From positions 1 to 48,956 of the forward strand of contig CAVJSS010000005.1 in NCBI GenBank assembly GCA_963652335.1: a stretch of 48,956 nucleotides of DNA. Direction: 5' to 3'. The translations under genes and the position numbers were made by a program. Position 1 is the stretch's first letter, and every line of letters begins with the position of its first letter. This stretch comes from UBA4951 sp963652335 (GTDB lineage Bacteria > Bacillota_I > Bacilli_A > RFN20 > CAG-826). Of the stretch, positions 34,653-42,435 are shown one piece after another. A model generated the notes under the pieces. The model had not been told where the DNA came from. It did not search any database and saw only the letters and a program-made list of their open reading frames with translations.

Positions 34653-35669
34653 ATGAAAAACGTTTTGGTTACCGGCGGTCTTGGGTTTATCGGCAGCGAA
34701 ACCGTTGTCGAGCTTATCGAACATGGCTTTAATCCAATAATCGTGGACAATCTTTGCAATTCGAAAATCGCCGTACTTGACAGAATCAAAAAAATAACCG
34801 GTGTATCGGCACTTTTCTATCAAATCGATTGCAGAGACATCGATGGCATGCGCAAAGTCTTCGCCTCCAATAAAATCGATGCCGTCATTCATTTCGCTGC
34901 TTTGAAATCCGTAGCCGAATCATTTGAAAAAGCTGAAGAATATGAACAAAACAATGTCGGATCTTTGATGATTTTGATTTCTTTGATGAAAGAATATAAG
35001 GTCAATAATCTTGTGTTTTCCTCTTCTGCGACGGTTTATGGAATTCCAAAGAAGCTTCCGTTAACCGAAGAAGACCCGATTGGCGAAGCAGCCAATCCGT
35101 ATGGGAAAACCAAAATCGAATGCGAAGCTATTTGTCAAAGCGTGGCTGCTCAGTTCAAAGAGATGAATATTGCCATTCTTAGATATTTCAATCCAATCGG
35201 AGCCCATCCATCCGGATTGCTTGGCGAAGATCCTAATGGCATTCCAAACAACCTTATGCCATATATAACGAAAGTGGCGATTGGCAAATTGCCTTTATTG
35301 CACGTCTATGGCGATGATTACGAAACCGAGGATGGAACCGCTATCCGCGACTATATCCATGTCGTCGACTTGGCAAAAGGGCACATAGCAGCGTTAAATA
35401 ATTTGGAAGAGAATCCTGGCTTGGTCGCCTATAACTTAGGCACTGGCAGAGGAACTTCCGTTCTTGAAATGATCTTTGCTTTTGAAAAAGCGACTGGGGC
35501 TATCATCCCTTATCGAATCGAAGAGAGAAGAAAAGGGGATGTTCCAGCATCCTATGCCAATTGCGACAAGGCTTTGAAAGAGCTTGGCTGGAAAACGATG
35601 TTGAGCATCGAAGACGCTTGCCGCGATTCATATAATTTTCAGATCAAGAACCCAAATGGAATAAACTGA
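34653..35669 (+). CDS. galE: UDP-glucose 4-epimerase
   Basis: 338 aa from MKNVLVTGGLGFIGS (NAD-binding GxxGxxG), preceded by AGAGGTAG; the frame is open into gatB, but the family starts here. Short-chain dehydrogenase epimerase interconverting UDP-glucose and UDP-galactose. Catalytic Ser in SSSATVYG and YxxxK in NPYGKTKIE; AILRYFNPIGAHPSG, GTAIRDYIHVVDLAKGH and GRGTSVLEM are GalE-specific. Four bases from gatB, so probably cotranscribed. Confidence 0.95.
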   Translation: MKNVLVTGGLGFIGSETVVELIEHGFNPIIVDNLCNSKIAVLDRIKKITGVSALFYQIDCRDIDGMRKVFASNKIDAVIHFAALKSVAESFEKAEEYEQNNVGSLMILISLMKEYKVNNLVFSSSATVYGIPKKLPLTEEDPIGEAANPYGKTKIECEAICQSVAAQFKEMNIAILRYFNPIGAHPSGLLGEDPNGIPNNLMPYITKVAIGKLPLLHVYGDDYETEDGTAIRDYIHVVDLAKGHIAALNNLEENPGLVAYNLGTGRGTSVLEMIFAFEKATGAIIPYRIEERRKGDVPASYANCDKALKELGWKTMLSIEDACRDSYNFQIKNPNGIN

Positions 35670-35680
35670 GGAGGAACAAA

Positions 35681-36580
35681 ATGGAAAAATTCGCCGTCAC
35701 ATTGGATAACGGCCGCACCTTATATGGCGCCGCCTATAAGATCCCTGATCCAAGAATGCATCTGGTGGTTCATACCGGCATGCAAGAGAAAGCGACCCGT
35801 TACGAGGAATTTGCCAATTTCTTGAATCAAAACGGGATCGACGTTTATGTTTTGGATGCTCATGGACAAGGCTTCAATGCCGTTGACGAAGACCATCTTC
35901 AAATTTGGCCGAAAGGAGGCTTCTTCGATTCGGTCAATGCCCTTCATCAGAAAATCGAAGAGCTTAAAAAAGACGGACTTCCTACTTGTTTGATGGGTCA
36001 TTCGATGGGAAGTTTTATCGTTCAGCATTATTTGGAAGTCTACCCTAACACCGCCGACAAAGTAATCATCATGGGTTCGAATGGGCCTGCCAAATTATTG
36101 ATGGGAATGGGTTATTTCTTAGCTAGTTTGACGGTGAATAAACGCAATTGGAATGAGCCTTCCAAATTCATCACGAACTTAAGCTTAGGCGCTTATACCA
36201 AATCGGTCAAAGATAGGAAGACCGACGTTGACTGGCTTTCTTATAACGAAGAAAACGTCGAAGCCTATCTTGCCGATCCATATTTAGGACATACGAACAC
36301 CAAAGGGTTTTGGAAGGAATTCCTTAAGGGGATGACTCTTATCCATAAAAAGAAATACCTTAAAAACATTTCCAAAGACGAACATGTTCTTATAGTTGCT
36401 GGTGATGCCGATCCTGTCGGAAACATGGGAAAAGGTCCCAGAGAGCTAGGCGAATTATATAAATCTTTAGGAATGAAAGATTGCACGGTCAAAATCTATG
36501 ACCATATGCGTCACGAGATCTTAAACGAAGATAAGAAAACGGACGTCATGAATGACATTCTTGAATTCCTAAATAAATAA
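35681..36580 (+). CDS. Alpha/beta hydrolase, lysophospholipase/monoacylglycerol lipase-like
   Basis: 299 aa. Serine hydrolase with nucleophile elbow GHSMGS (residues about 107-112), VLDAHGQGFNAVDEDHL resembling the yvlDhrGHG-S-g segment of monoglyceride lipases, a likely acid in VAGDADPVGN, and the catalytic His in DHMRHEILNE. No signal peptide, so cytoplasmic. GAGGAG precedes the ATG, 11 bases after galE. The substrate is probably a lipid ester; the exact enzyme is not determined. Confidence 0.8.
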   Translation: MEKFAVTLDNGRTLYGAAYKIPDPRMHLVVHTGMQEKATRYEEFANFLNQNGIDVYVLDAHGQGFNAVDEDHLQIWPKGGFFDSVNALHQKIEELKKDGLPTCLMGHSMGSFIVQHYLEVYPNTADKVIIMGSNGPAKLLMGMGYFLASLTVNKRNWNEPSKFITNLSLGAYTKSVKDRKTDVDWLSYNEENVEAYLADPYLGHTNTKGFWKEFLKGMTLIHKKKYLKNISKDEHVLIVAGDADPVGNMGKGPRELGELYKSLGMKDCTVKIYDHMRHEILNEDKKTDVMNDILEFLNK

Positions 36581-36599
36581 AAAAGAAAGCAGGAAAAAT

Positions 36600-37307
36600 A
36601 TGATCAAATTAGTTTTGCTCCGCCATGGACAATCCATGTGGAATCTTGAAAACAAATTCACCGGATGGACAGACGTCGATCTTTCTCCGAATGGAATCAA
36701 TGAAGCAAAGGCGGCCGGAAAGGCACTTAAGGAAGCTGGCTTTGCCTTCGATGTCGGTTATTCTTCCGTTTTGAAGCGTGCCAACAACACTTTGGACTAT
36801 GCTCTTGAAGAATTAAGCCAGTCAGATTTGCCTAAATTCTACACATGGAGATTGAACGAACGCCATTATGGTGCGCTCCAGGGTCTTAACAAAGCCGAAT
36901 CGGCCCTTAAATGGGGAGATGAACAAGTACATATTTGGAGAAGATCGGCCGATGTCCAACCTCCAGCCCTTTCCAAAGACGACCCCCGATTCCCAGGAAA
37001 TCAAGAAAAATATCAGCATCTCGTCGAAATCGGCGAGATGAAAGAAGAAGAACTTCCGACTACCGAATGTTTGATTGATACTGCCAATCGTTTCCGCCCG
37101 TATTTTGAAGAGCGCATCGTCCCGGCCATCAAAGAAGGAAAAAAAATCATCATCGCAGCCCATGGCAATTCCTTGCGGGCCTTGGTCATGGAACTCGAAC
37201 ATCTGACTCCGAATGAAATCATCAATGTCGAAATTCCAACCGGCAAGCCATTGGTGTACGAACTAGATGAAAAAGATCTCAAAGTCTTAAATAAATATTA
37301 TCTATAA
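36600..37307 (+). CDS. gpmA: 2,3-bisphosphoglycerate-dependent phosphoglycerate mutase
   Basis: 235 aa. Interconverts 3- and 2-phosphoglycerate. Phospho-His in LLRHGQSMWNLENKFTGW, substrate Arg in SVLKRANNTLDYAL, WRLNERHYGALQGLNKAE, a long mutase-specific insertion (WRRSADVQPPALSKDDPR), and the second catalytic His in IIAAHGNSLRALV. It lies 20 bases after the hydrolase. It supplies the substrate of enolase, encoded elsewhere in the window. Confidence 0.96.
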   Translation: MIKLVLLRHGQSMWNLENKFTGWTDVDLSPNGINEAKAAGKALKEAGFAFDVGYSSVLKRANNTLDYALEELSQSDLPKFYTWRLNERHYGALQGLNKAESALKWGDEQVHIWRRSADVQPPALSKDDPRFPGNQEKYQHLVEIGEMKEEELPTTECLIDTANRFRPYFEERIVPAIKEGKKIIIAAHGNSLRALVMELEHLTPNEIINVEIPTGKPLVYELDEKDLKVLNKYYL

Positions 37308-37317
37308 AAAGGAAGAA

Positions 37318-37354
37318 GGAACCGAGCAAAGCAAATCGGTTCCCTTTTCTTTTA
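37318..37354. terminator. Bidirectional terminator between gpmA and superoxide reductase
   Basis: GGAACCGA (37318-37325) pairs with TCGGTTCC (37336-37343), followed by CTTTTCTTTT on the plus strand. On the minus strand a TTCTTCCTTTTT tract follows. Confidence 0.85.
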
Positions 37355-37356
37355 AC

Positions 37357-37710
37357 TTAGAATTCCTTCTTCCAAAGGCCGTGGAGATTGCAATATTCGT
37401 AAACAACCCCATGTTCTGCCTTTTCAAATTCGGCATGTGGCTTTTCGTTTGGTTTTAGGGTAACGATTTCCAGTCCTCTTTCAGATTGAAGGGCTATGAA
37501 TTGGATAAAGTGGGCATCCATCATCGGGTGTTCGATCGAACCAACGTCAACGATCAGCTTGCTTTCGTCAAATGAAATAAAAGGGACGTGTTTTTCTATA
37601 GCTCCGTCAGTGACATTGGCCTTTAGCTCAAGCATCTCTTCGCTTTCGCTAACGAATAAGCCGGCGACTATCGACCCATTTTTCGTTTTGTAGAATTTGG
37701 CTTCTTTCAT
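37357..37710 (-). CDS. Superoxide reductase (desulfoferrodoxin family) lacking centre I cysteines
   Basis: 117 aa. The full set of iron centre II ligands is present: His in EKHVP, His in EHPM, His in DAHF, and Cys and His in YEYCNLHGLWK. These reduce superoxide to peroxide without making oxygen, suited to anaerobes. The N-terminal desulforedoxin-like segment remains alignable (FYKTKNGSIVAGLFVSESEE), but its four Zn/Fe cysteines, normally two CxxC-like and a CC pair, are replaced by T, N/G and SE. AAGGAGG lies before the start. Single-gene unit between gpmA and smpB. Confidence 0.88.
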   Translation of the reverse strand: MKEAKFYKTKNGSIVAGLFVSESEEMLELKANVTDGAIEKHVPFISFDESKLIVDVGSIEHPMMDAHFIQFIALQSERGLEIVTLKPNEKPHAEFEKAEHGVVYEYCNLHGLWKKEF

Positions 37711-37851
37711 CTTGCATCCTCCTTATTATTTTATTTTATTCGATTTCAATCTGTTTAAAAATCGAAATGCTCTTTCTGCCATAATGTCATTCATCAATAG
37801 TCTTGTTTTGAATTATCGGCTCCGTTCTTTTGAATATTTTCGCCTTCTCTA

Positions 37852-37860
37852 TGGTATAAT
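37852..37860 (+). promoter_or_regulatory. Extended -10 promoter of smpB, near-leaderless
   Basis: TGGTATAAT (TG-N-TATAAT), with TTGAAT at 37830-37835 as a possible -35 at 19-base spacing. The ATG follows 11 bases later without a ribosome site. Confidence 0.6.
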
Positions 37861-37871
37861 CACTCTCGCAT

Positions 37872-38339
37872 ATGGCAAGGAAGAAAGACAATTCGGTTCT
37901 ATTGGAAAACAGAAGGGCTCATTATGAATATTTCCTTTCTGATTTTTTGACTGCTGGAATCGTCCTTACAGGAACCGAAATCAAGTCGCTTCGCGCGCAT
38001 AACGCCGGAATCGCGGATTCTTATGTGCAAGTTCGAAACAACGAGGCTTGGATTTGCAATATGCATATCGCCCCATACAAGGAAGGCAATATTCATAACG
38101 TGGATCACTTAAGGGATAGGAAATTGCTTCTTTCCAAGGGCGAAATCAAAAAGCTTGGGAATTCTTTGAAGGACGGAGGATATACATGCGTTCCGACCAA
38201 ATTGTTCCTGATGCATGGATATGCGAAATTGGAAATCGCTTTGGCAAAGGGCAAAAAGCTTTATGACAAGCGAGAATCGATCAAGGAACGTGATCAAAAT
38301 CGCGATATGGAACGCCTAAAGGCCACGGATTATAGATAG
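37872..38339 (+). CDS. smpB: SsrA-binding protein SmpB
   Basis: 155 aa. Binds tmRNA and delivers it to stalled ribosomes (trans-translation). NRRAHYEYF, GIVLTGTEIKSLRAHN, DSYVQVRNNEAWICNMHIAPY, RDRKLLLSK and the basic C-terminal tail (GKKLYDKRESIKERD, then RDMERLKA) are canonical. No ssrA gene was seen in the window. Followed two bases later by a small membrane protein gene. Confidence 0.97.
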   Translation: MARKKDNSVLLENRRAHYEYFLSDFLTAGIVLTGTEIKSLRAHNAGIADSYVQVRNNEAWICNMHIAPYKEGNIHNVDHLRDRKLLLSKGEIKKLGNSLKDGGYTCVPTKLFLMHGYAKLEIALAKGKKLYDKRESIKERDQNRDMERLKATDYR

Positions 38340-38341
38340 AA

Positions 38342-38497
38342 ATGACCGAAGAAGAAGAAAAAACCCAGTTGGTAGAAGAAGACGAAGAAGATTTTAAGGC
38401 CGAAAAGAAAGCCAAGATTAGAAGAATCGTCTATTTTTCGGTCTTAATTCTTTTAGTCATTGCTTGTATAGTTGTTATCGTTGTGCTTAAGAAATAA
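38342..38497 (+). CDS. Small acidic single-span membrane protein (51 aa)
   Basis: Starts two bases after smpB. 51 aa: acidic head (MTEEEEKTQLVEEDEEDF), a short basic stretch (KAEKKAKIRR), then one C-terminal span (IVYFSVLILLVIACIVVIVV). Probably tail-anchored with the head in the cytoplasm. No known family. It lies between smpB and a solitary winged-helix protein, all within a few bases, so they are likely one transcript. Confidence 0.6.
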   Translation: MTEEEEKTQLVEEDEEDFKAEKKAKIRRIVYFSVLILLVIACIVVIVVLKK

Positions 38498-38502
38498 AGA
38501 AT

Positions 38503-38826
38503 ATGTCATTGTTGGAATTAGTCAGGGAAGATGGTGAAAGAATCCGCGTCGATTCGGAGAAAAGAGTCGTCTATTTTTCGTCAAGGGAATCGTCGTTCAC
38601 GAAGGCGGAATGGTCGTTGCTCAAAGGATTGTATTTCAATGTCGGAAAGCCTGTGGAAAGATCCTTTCTTTTAGAACTTCTTGCCAAACACATCCATCGA
38701 GAAGATACGAGAATCGTCGATGTGCATATCTCATCAATCAGAAATAAACTGGCAAAATTGAAAGTCGCCAGAATTAAATCCATCTATGGGGTCGGATACG
38801 TCTTAAGTCCGATGAAAAAGAAATAA
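38503..38826 (+). CDS. Stand-alone OmpR/PhoB-type winged-helix DNA-binding protein
   Basis: 107 aa, consisting only of the Trans_reg_C effector domain. It has a short beta N-terminus, FTKAEWSLLKGLYFNVGKP (helix 1 region, normally LT--E--LL--L), then LLELLAKHIHREDTRIVDVH and ISSIRNKL (recognition helix region), and the hairpin KSIYGVGYVL (normally i-TvrG-GY-l). The receiver domain expected N-terminal to it is absent, and no histidine kinase is nearby. Target unknown. Confidence 0.85.
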   Translation: MSLLELVREDGERIRVDSEKRVVYFSSRESSFTKAEWSLLKGLYFNVGKPVERSFLLELLAKHIHREDTRIVDVHISSIRNKLAKLKVARIKSIYGVGYVLSPMKKK

Positions 38827-38875
38827 TTTAGGTCCTTTCTAGACCTTTTGAATTTATTCATACACTGTAAAAAGC

Positions 38876-38899
38876 AAGCCATTGAGATAGGGCTTTTTT
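38876..38899 (+). terminator. Probable terminator after winged-helix gene
   Basis: AAGCC (38876-38880) and GGCTT (38891-38895) followed by TTTTC. A second short hairpin AGGTC/GACCT with TTT lies at 38830-38849. Neither is very strong. Confidence 0.45.
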
Positions 38900-38936
38900 C
38901 TTATCAAAATTATGTATCGCAAAGAGGTCCGTAGAT

Positions 38937-39092
38937 ATGTTCAATCCAGACAAATACCCTTTCAGTGTTGATAACGAAAAAAGATGCCGAGCCAGCAAAG
39001 AGGACTATCTTTCGGAATGCGAGATGGTGGAGACCGTCCATCAAACCAGCCGGATCATGATTTCGGCTTTCGATGGCTCCGATTACGATTAA
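38937..39092 (+). CDS. Small orphan soluble protein (51 aa)
   Basis: Below usual gene-finder length. 51 aa beginning MFNPDKYPFSVDNEKRCRAS, with two cysteines, no membrane segment and an acidic end (FDGSDYD). An AGAGG ribosome site lies about ten bases before the ATG, and a strong terminator follows 23 bases after the stop, with another possible terminator before it. This gene-like framing supports expression. No family recognised. Confidence 0.5.
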   Translation: MFNPDKYPFSVDNEKRCRASKEDYLSECEMVETVHQTSRIMISAFDGSDYD

Positions 39093-39115
39093 GCGATCTA
39101 TCGATGTTTCAAAAG

Positions 39116-39140
39116 CCCTCTTAGAGAGGGTTTTTTCTTT
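39116..39140 (+). terminator. Strong intrinsic terminator
   Basis: CCCTCT (39116-39121), loop TAG, AGAGGG (39125-39130), then TTTTTTCTTT. Confidence 0.88.
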
Positions 39141-39146
39141 CTTTTG

Positions 39147-39180
39147 TTGCGATAATTTCCTTAAAGCGTATGCTTTACGC
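39147..39180 (+). promoter_or_regulatory. Promoter of dCMP deaminase-ECF-truA operon
   Basis: TTGCGA (39147-39152), 16-base spacer, TATGCT (39169-39174). The palindrome GCGTA-TGCTT-TACGC (39166-39180) encloses the -10. GGGAGG precedes the ATG at 39198. Confidence 0.45.
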
Positions 39181-39197
39181 GAGAAGAGGGAGGCCTT

Positions 39198-39683
39198 ATG
39201 GAAGAACGCTACCGCCTAGACAACATCAATTGGGACGAATATTTCATGGGTTTGGCCGTCTTGTCTTCGTTGCGCAGCAAGGACCCTTCGACCAGAGTCG
39301 GCGCCTGTATAGTCGATAACGACAAAAAGATCGTTTCGGTTGGGTATAACGGCATGCCTAGAGGAGTTTCCGATGATGAAGTTCCTTGGGGGCATGGGGA
39401 AGGATTGGAATCCAAATACCTTTTCGTTTGCCACGCCGAATTCAATGCCATCCTCAACAATAGGCAAGGCACTGCTTTGAAGGATTGCACATTGTATGTG
39501 ACCTTGTTCCCTTGCAACGAATGCGCCAAAGCCATCGTTCAAGTCGGAATCAAAGAGGTCGTCTATTTGTCGGACTTCCATAGCGACGACATCATCTACA
39601 AAGCTTCTCGCAAGATTTTGGAATTGGCCGATGTCAAGCTTCGCCAATATGAAGGAAAAAGCATAGATATCAGTATTAAATAA
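39198..39683 (+). CDS. comEB: dCMP deaminase (ComEB-like)
   Basis: 161 aa. Zinc deaminase converting dCMP to dUMP for dTTP synthesis. Zinc/catalytic motifs: VCHAEFNAI (HAE) and LFPCNECAK (PCxxC). MGLAVLSSLRSKDPSTRVGA and GYNGMPRG are typical of the family. First gene of a six-gene run with end-to-start overlaps; its stop overlaps the next ATG (TAATG). ung in the same window deals with the uracil that can follow dUTP formation; no regulatory link is evident. Confidence 0.93.
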   Translation: MEERYRLDNINWDEYFMGLAVLSSLRSKDPSTRVGACIVDNDKKIVSVGYNGMPRGVSDDEVPWGHGEGLESKYLFVCHAEFNAILNNRQGTALKDCTLYVTLFPCNECAKAIVQVGIKEVVYLSDFHSDDIIYKASRKILELADVKLRQYEGKSIDISIK

Positions 39684-39892
39684 TGAAGAACCGCATCTTT
39701 TATCGAATAGTGATTTACGTTCTCATTTTGGGAATGATCGCCGCAATAGCTTTTGCTCCGAACGCCGGAAAAGAAGATCCAGACATCGCTTACTGGATCG
39801 TCGGCGGGGTTCTAACGGGCTTATGGCTTGTTTTCGTCATAATCAACGAGATCTTGGTTCATAGAAAACTTAAAAAGGAATCCGAACAATGA
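39683..39892 (+). CDS. Small two-span membrane protein (69 aa)
   Basis: 69 aa with two predicted spans (IVIYVLILGMIAAIAFAP and YWIVGGVLTGLWLVFVIINE) and a basic tail. Overlaps the preceding deaminase by one base and ecfA1 by four (ATGA), so it is fully coupled to the ECF operon. No known family; it could be an accessory to the transporter, but that is inference from position only. Confidence 0.7.
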   Translation: MKNRIFYRIVIYVLILGMIAAIAFAPNAGKEDPDIAYWIVGGVLTGLWLVFVIINEILVHRKLKKESEQ

Positions 39893-40710
39893 GTTTCGCG
39901 ATTGAAGTAAAAGATTTGATTTTTAGCTATGATCACGAAAGAAATACCCTTGATGGGCTTACTTTCAACATAGAAAAAGGCGAACATGTCGCCTTGATAG
40001 GACACAATGGTTCTGGCAAATCGACCTTGACCAAGGTTTTGGTTGGCCTCCATAGCAAATTCAAAGGAGAGGTTAAAATATTCGGCCTTCCATTGGACAA
40101 AGAACACCTGACTAAAATACATCGCAAAGTCGGAATCGTTTTTCAAAACCCAGATAACCAATTCGTTGCCTCAAGCGTGGCCGAAGATATCGCATTCGGC
40201 TTGGAAAACCGGCAAATGCCTAGGGATCAGATGGAAGAAACCATCGATAAATATCTAAAAGAAGTCGGCATGGAAAAATTCAAGGATTCCGCTCCGGAAA
40301 ATCTTTCCGGCGGGATGAAGCAAAGAGTCGCCATCGCCGGGGTTTTGGCCATGGAACCGGATCTTTTGATTCTGGATGAGGCAACATCGATGCTTGATCC
40401 AAAGGGCAAAAGGGAAATTTTGGATCTCATCAATTCGATGAAAGAACATAATCCAGAATTGACCATTTTATCGGTTACCCACGATGTTGAAGAAGCCGCC
40501 CAAGCTGACAAAGTCATCGTTTTGAACAAAGGAAAGATCGTTGCGATTGGCAAGCCTAACGAAGTTTTCTCGAATATCAAAGCTTTGGAGGAAATCCGTT
40601 TGGGAGTACCTTTTTTCATCCAACTGAAGATGGCCTTGGCCAAAAAAGGAATCTCAATCCCTGAAATTATAACAAACATGCGCGAATTGGAGGATTTCCT
40701 ATGTCGATAA
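39889..40710 (+). CDS. ecfA1: ECF transporter ATPase EcfA1
   Basis: 273 aa. ABC ATPase of the energy-coupling factor module shared by vitamin S-components. Walker A GHNGSGKST, Q-loop FQNPDNQFVASSV, signature NLSGGMKQRVAIAG, Walker B LLILDEATSMLDP, H-loop SVTHDVEEA. The Q-loop FQNPDNQ and DEATSMLDP are EcfA1 hallmarks. Followed by ecfA2 with a ten-base overlap. Confidence 0.96.
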   Translation: MSFAIEVKDLIFSYDHERNTLDGLTFNIEKGEHVALIGHNGSGKSTLTKVLVGLHSKFKGEVKIFGLPLDKEHLTKIHRKVGIVFQNPDNQFVASSVAEDIAFGLENRQMPRDQMEETIDKYLKEVGMEKFKDSAPENLSGGMKQRVAIAGVLAMEPDLLILDEATSMLDPKGKREILDLINSMKEHNPELTILSVTHDVEEAAQADKVIVLNKGKIVAIGKPNEVFSNIKALEEIRLGVPFFIQLKMALAKKGISIPEIITNMRELEDFLCR

Positions 40711-41564
40711 CCTTTGATCACGTATTCCATGTTTTCAGCAAGAAAACCCCATTTGAATTCGAAGCCCTCAAGGACGTTTCTTTGGAAATCGAAAAAGGCG
40801 CATTTGTCGCCATCGTTGGGAGAACCGGTTCTGGGAAATCCACATTGATACAACATATAAATGCTTTGCTTCGCCCAACTGAAGGCGAAGTCAAAGTCGA
40901 TGAATTCGTCAACGGACCGAAAAACAAGCTCAAAGGCAAGCCGATCAAGGCGTTGCGTTCGAAGGTGGGTATGGTTTTCCAATTCCCCGAATACCAGCTT
41001 TTTGAAGAAACGGTGGAAAAGGATGTCAGTTTTGCTCCGAAAAACTTCGGAGTCTCAAAGGAAGAATCGATAAAAAGAGCCCATGAGGCTCTGAAGATGG
41101 TCGGCTTGGACGAATCATTTTACAATCGTTCCCCATTTGAATTGAGCGGTGGGGAAAAACGCAAGGTAGCCATCGCCGGCATTTTGGCTGCCAAACCACA
41201 GGTTTTGGTTTTGGATGAGCCGACAGCCGGATTGGATCCTGCCGCCTCTATCGATACGATGGATCTTTTCAAAAAGATACATGAAGAAGAAAACATAGAT
41301 CTTATCTTGGTGACTCACGACATGGACTTGGTGGCAAGGTATGCCAAAAGAGTCATAGTCGTTGCCGATGGAAGCGTCGCTTTCGATGGGAAACCGACCG
41401 ATCTATTCGAAAAAGACTTAGCCGAATATTCTTTGGATAACCCAAGTGTTTACCGCGCTTACAAAGAATTGAAAAACATGGGATTGAATTTGCCAAACAA
41501 GGAGCTTAATACCGTCGATGATTTGGCAGATGCGATCAAGGAGGCTTTATACAATGGCCGCTAG
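40701..41564 (+). CDS. ecfA2: ECF transporter ATPase EcfA2
   Basis: 287 aa. Second ATPase of the module. Walker A GRTGSGKSTLIQHINALLRP, Q-loop VFQFPEYQLFEETV (EcfA2-specific FPEYQLFE), signature ELSGGEKRKVAIAG, Walker B VLVLDEPTAGLDP, H-loop VTHDMDLVARY. Overlaps ecfT by 11 bases. Confidence 0.96.
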   Translation: MSITFDHVFHVFSKKTPFEFEALKDVSLEIEKGAFVAIVGRTGSGKSTLIQHINALLRPTEGEVKVDEFVNGPKNKLKGKPIKALRSKVGMVFQFPEYQLFEETVEKDVSFAPKNFGVSKEESIKRAHEALKMVGLDESFYNRSPFELSGGEKRKVAIAGILAAKPQVLVLDEPTAGLDPAASIDTMDLFKKIHEEENIDLILVTHDMDLVARYAKRVIVVADGSVAFDGKPTDLFEKDLAEYSLDNPSVYRAYKELKNMGLNLPNKELNTVDDLADAIKEALYNGR

Positions 41565-42435
41565 CATCACCCTTGGTCGTTACGCACCATATAACACCTT
41601 CATCCATAAATTGGACGCCAGAATCAAGATATTCGCCTTGATCGCATTGATGGTTCCTATTTTTCTTAACTACGGAACGATCGGAGAAGAGGGATATTAT
41701 ACGATGACTTTCCTTATCAATGGCGTTCTTCTTATCGTCTCGATCGTTTTGCTTTTGATTGCCAAGGGATCGATCCTCTCATTGCTGAAATCGTTGAGGT
41801 CCTTATGGTTTATGGCCATATTCGTCTTATTGATTTATTGCTTGATTCCTCGCACTACCTACACGGATTGGATCGCTTTCAAGATAAAAGACTTCCCTAT
41901 TTATTGGGCGTCTTTATTGGATGCGGCAAGGATTTTGATCCGCTTGGTCTCGATGATCGCGTTGATGATGATTTTGACTTCGACCACCAAGCCGCTTCAA
42001 ATGACTGACGCTTTCGAATGGTATTTGACGCCATTTAAATGGATTGGTTTGCCAACGCATGAACTAGCGATGATATTGTCAATCGCTTTGCGTTTCATAC
42101 CAACCATTTTGGAAGACACCCAAAGGATCATGAACGCTCAAGCCTCGAGAGGGGTGGATTTCAAATATGGTGGGCTAAAAACCAAAATCAAAGCCATTGT
42201 CTCTCTCATCGTTCCATTGTTCGTTTCGGCTTTCATCCGATCCGAGGAATTGGCTGATGCAATGGAATGCCGCGGATATGACCCAAGGGCCAAAAGAAGC
42301 AGATATCGCGTTTCCAAATTCGGTTGGAGGGATCTTATCGGATTGTTGTTCACCTGCGTTATCTTAGGATTGGCCATTGCGGCATCGGTGACGAAGTTCA
42401 ATGCCTTTGCCTTGTTCGGGATCGTTGTCAAATAA
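41554..42435 (+). CDS. ecfT: ECF transporter transmembrane protein EcfT
   Basis: 293 aa from MAASITLGRYAPYNTF, preceded by AAGGAGG; the frame is open further upstream inside ecfA2. Membrane scaffold that couples EcfA1/A2 to S-components such as ThiT. Opening YNTFIHKLDARIKI, then about five spans. The two coupling-helix motifs are ASRGVDFKYGG and MECRGYDPRAKR (SRG and CRG forms of the family's ARG). Stop overlaps truA (TAATG). Confidence 0.95.
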   Translation: MAASITLGRYAPYNTFIHKLDARIKIFALIALMVPIFLNYGTIGEEGYYTMTFLINGVLLIVSIVLLLIAKGSILSLLKSLRSLWFMAIFVLLIYCLIPRTTYTDWIAFKIKDFPIYWASLLDAARILIRLVSMIALMMILTSTTKPLQMTDAFEWYLTPFKWIGLPTHELAMILSIALRFIPTILEDTQRIMNAQASRGVDFKYGGLKTKIKAIVSLIVPLFVSAFIRSEELADAMECRGYDPRAKRSRYRVSKFGWRDLIGLLFTCVILGLAIAASVTKFNAFALFGIVVK

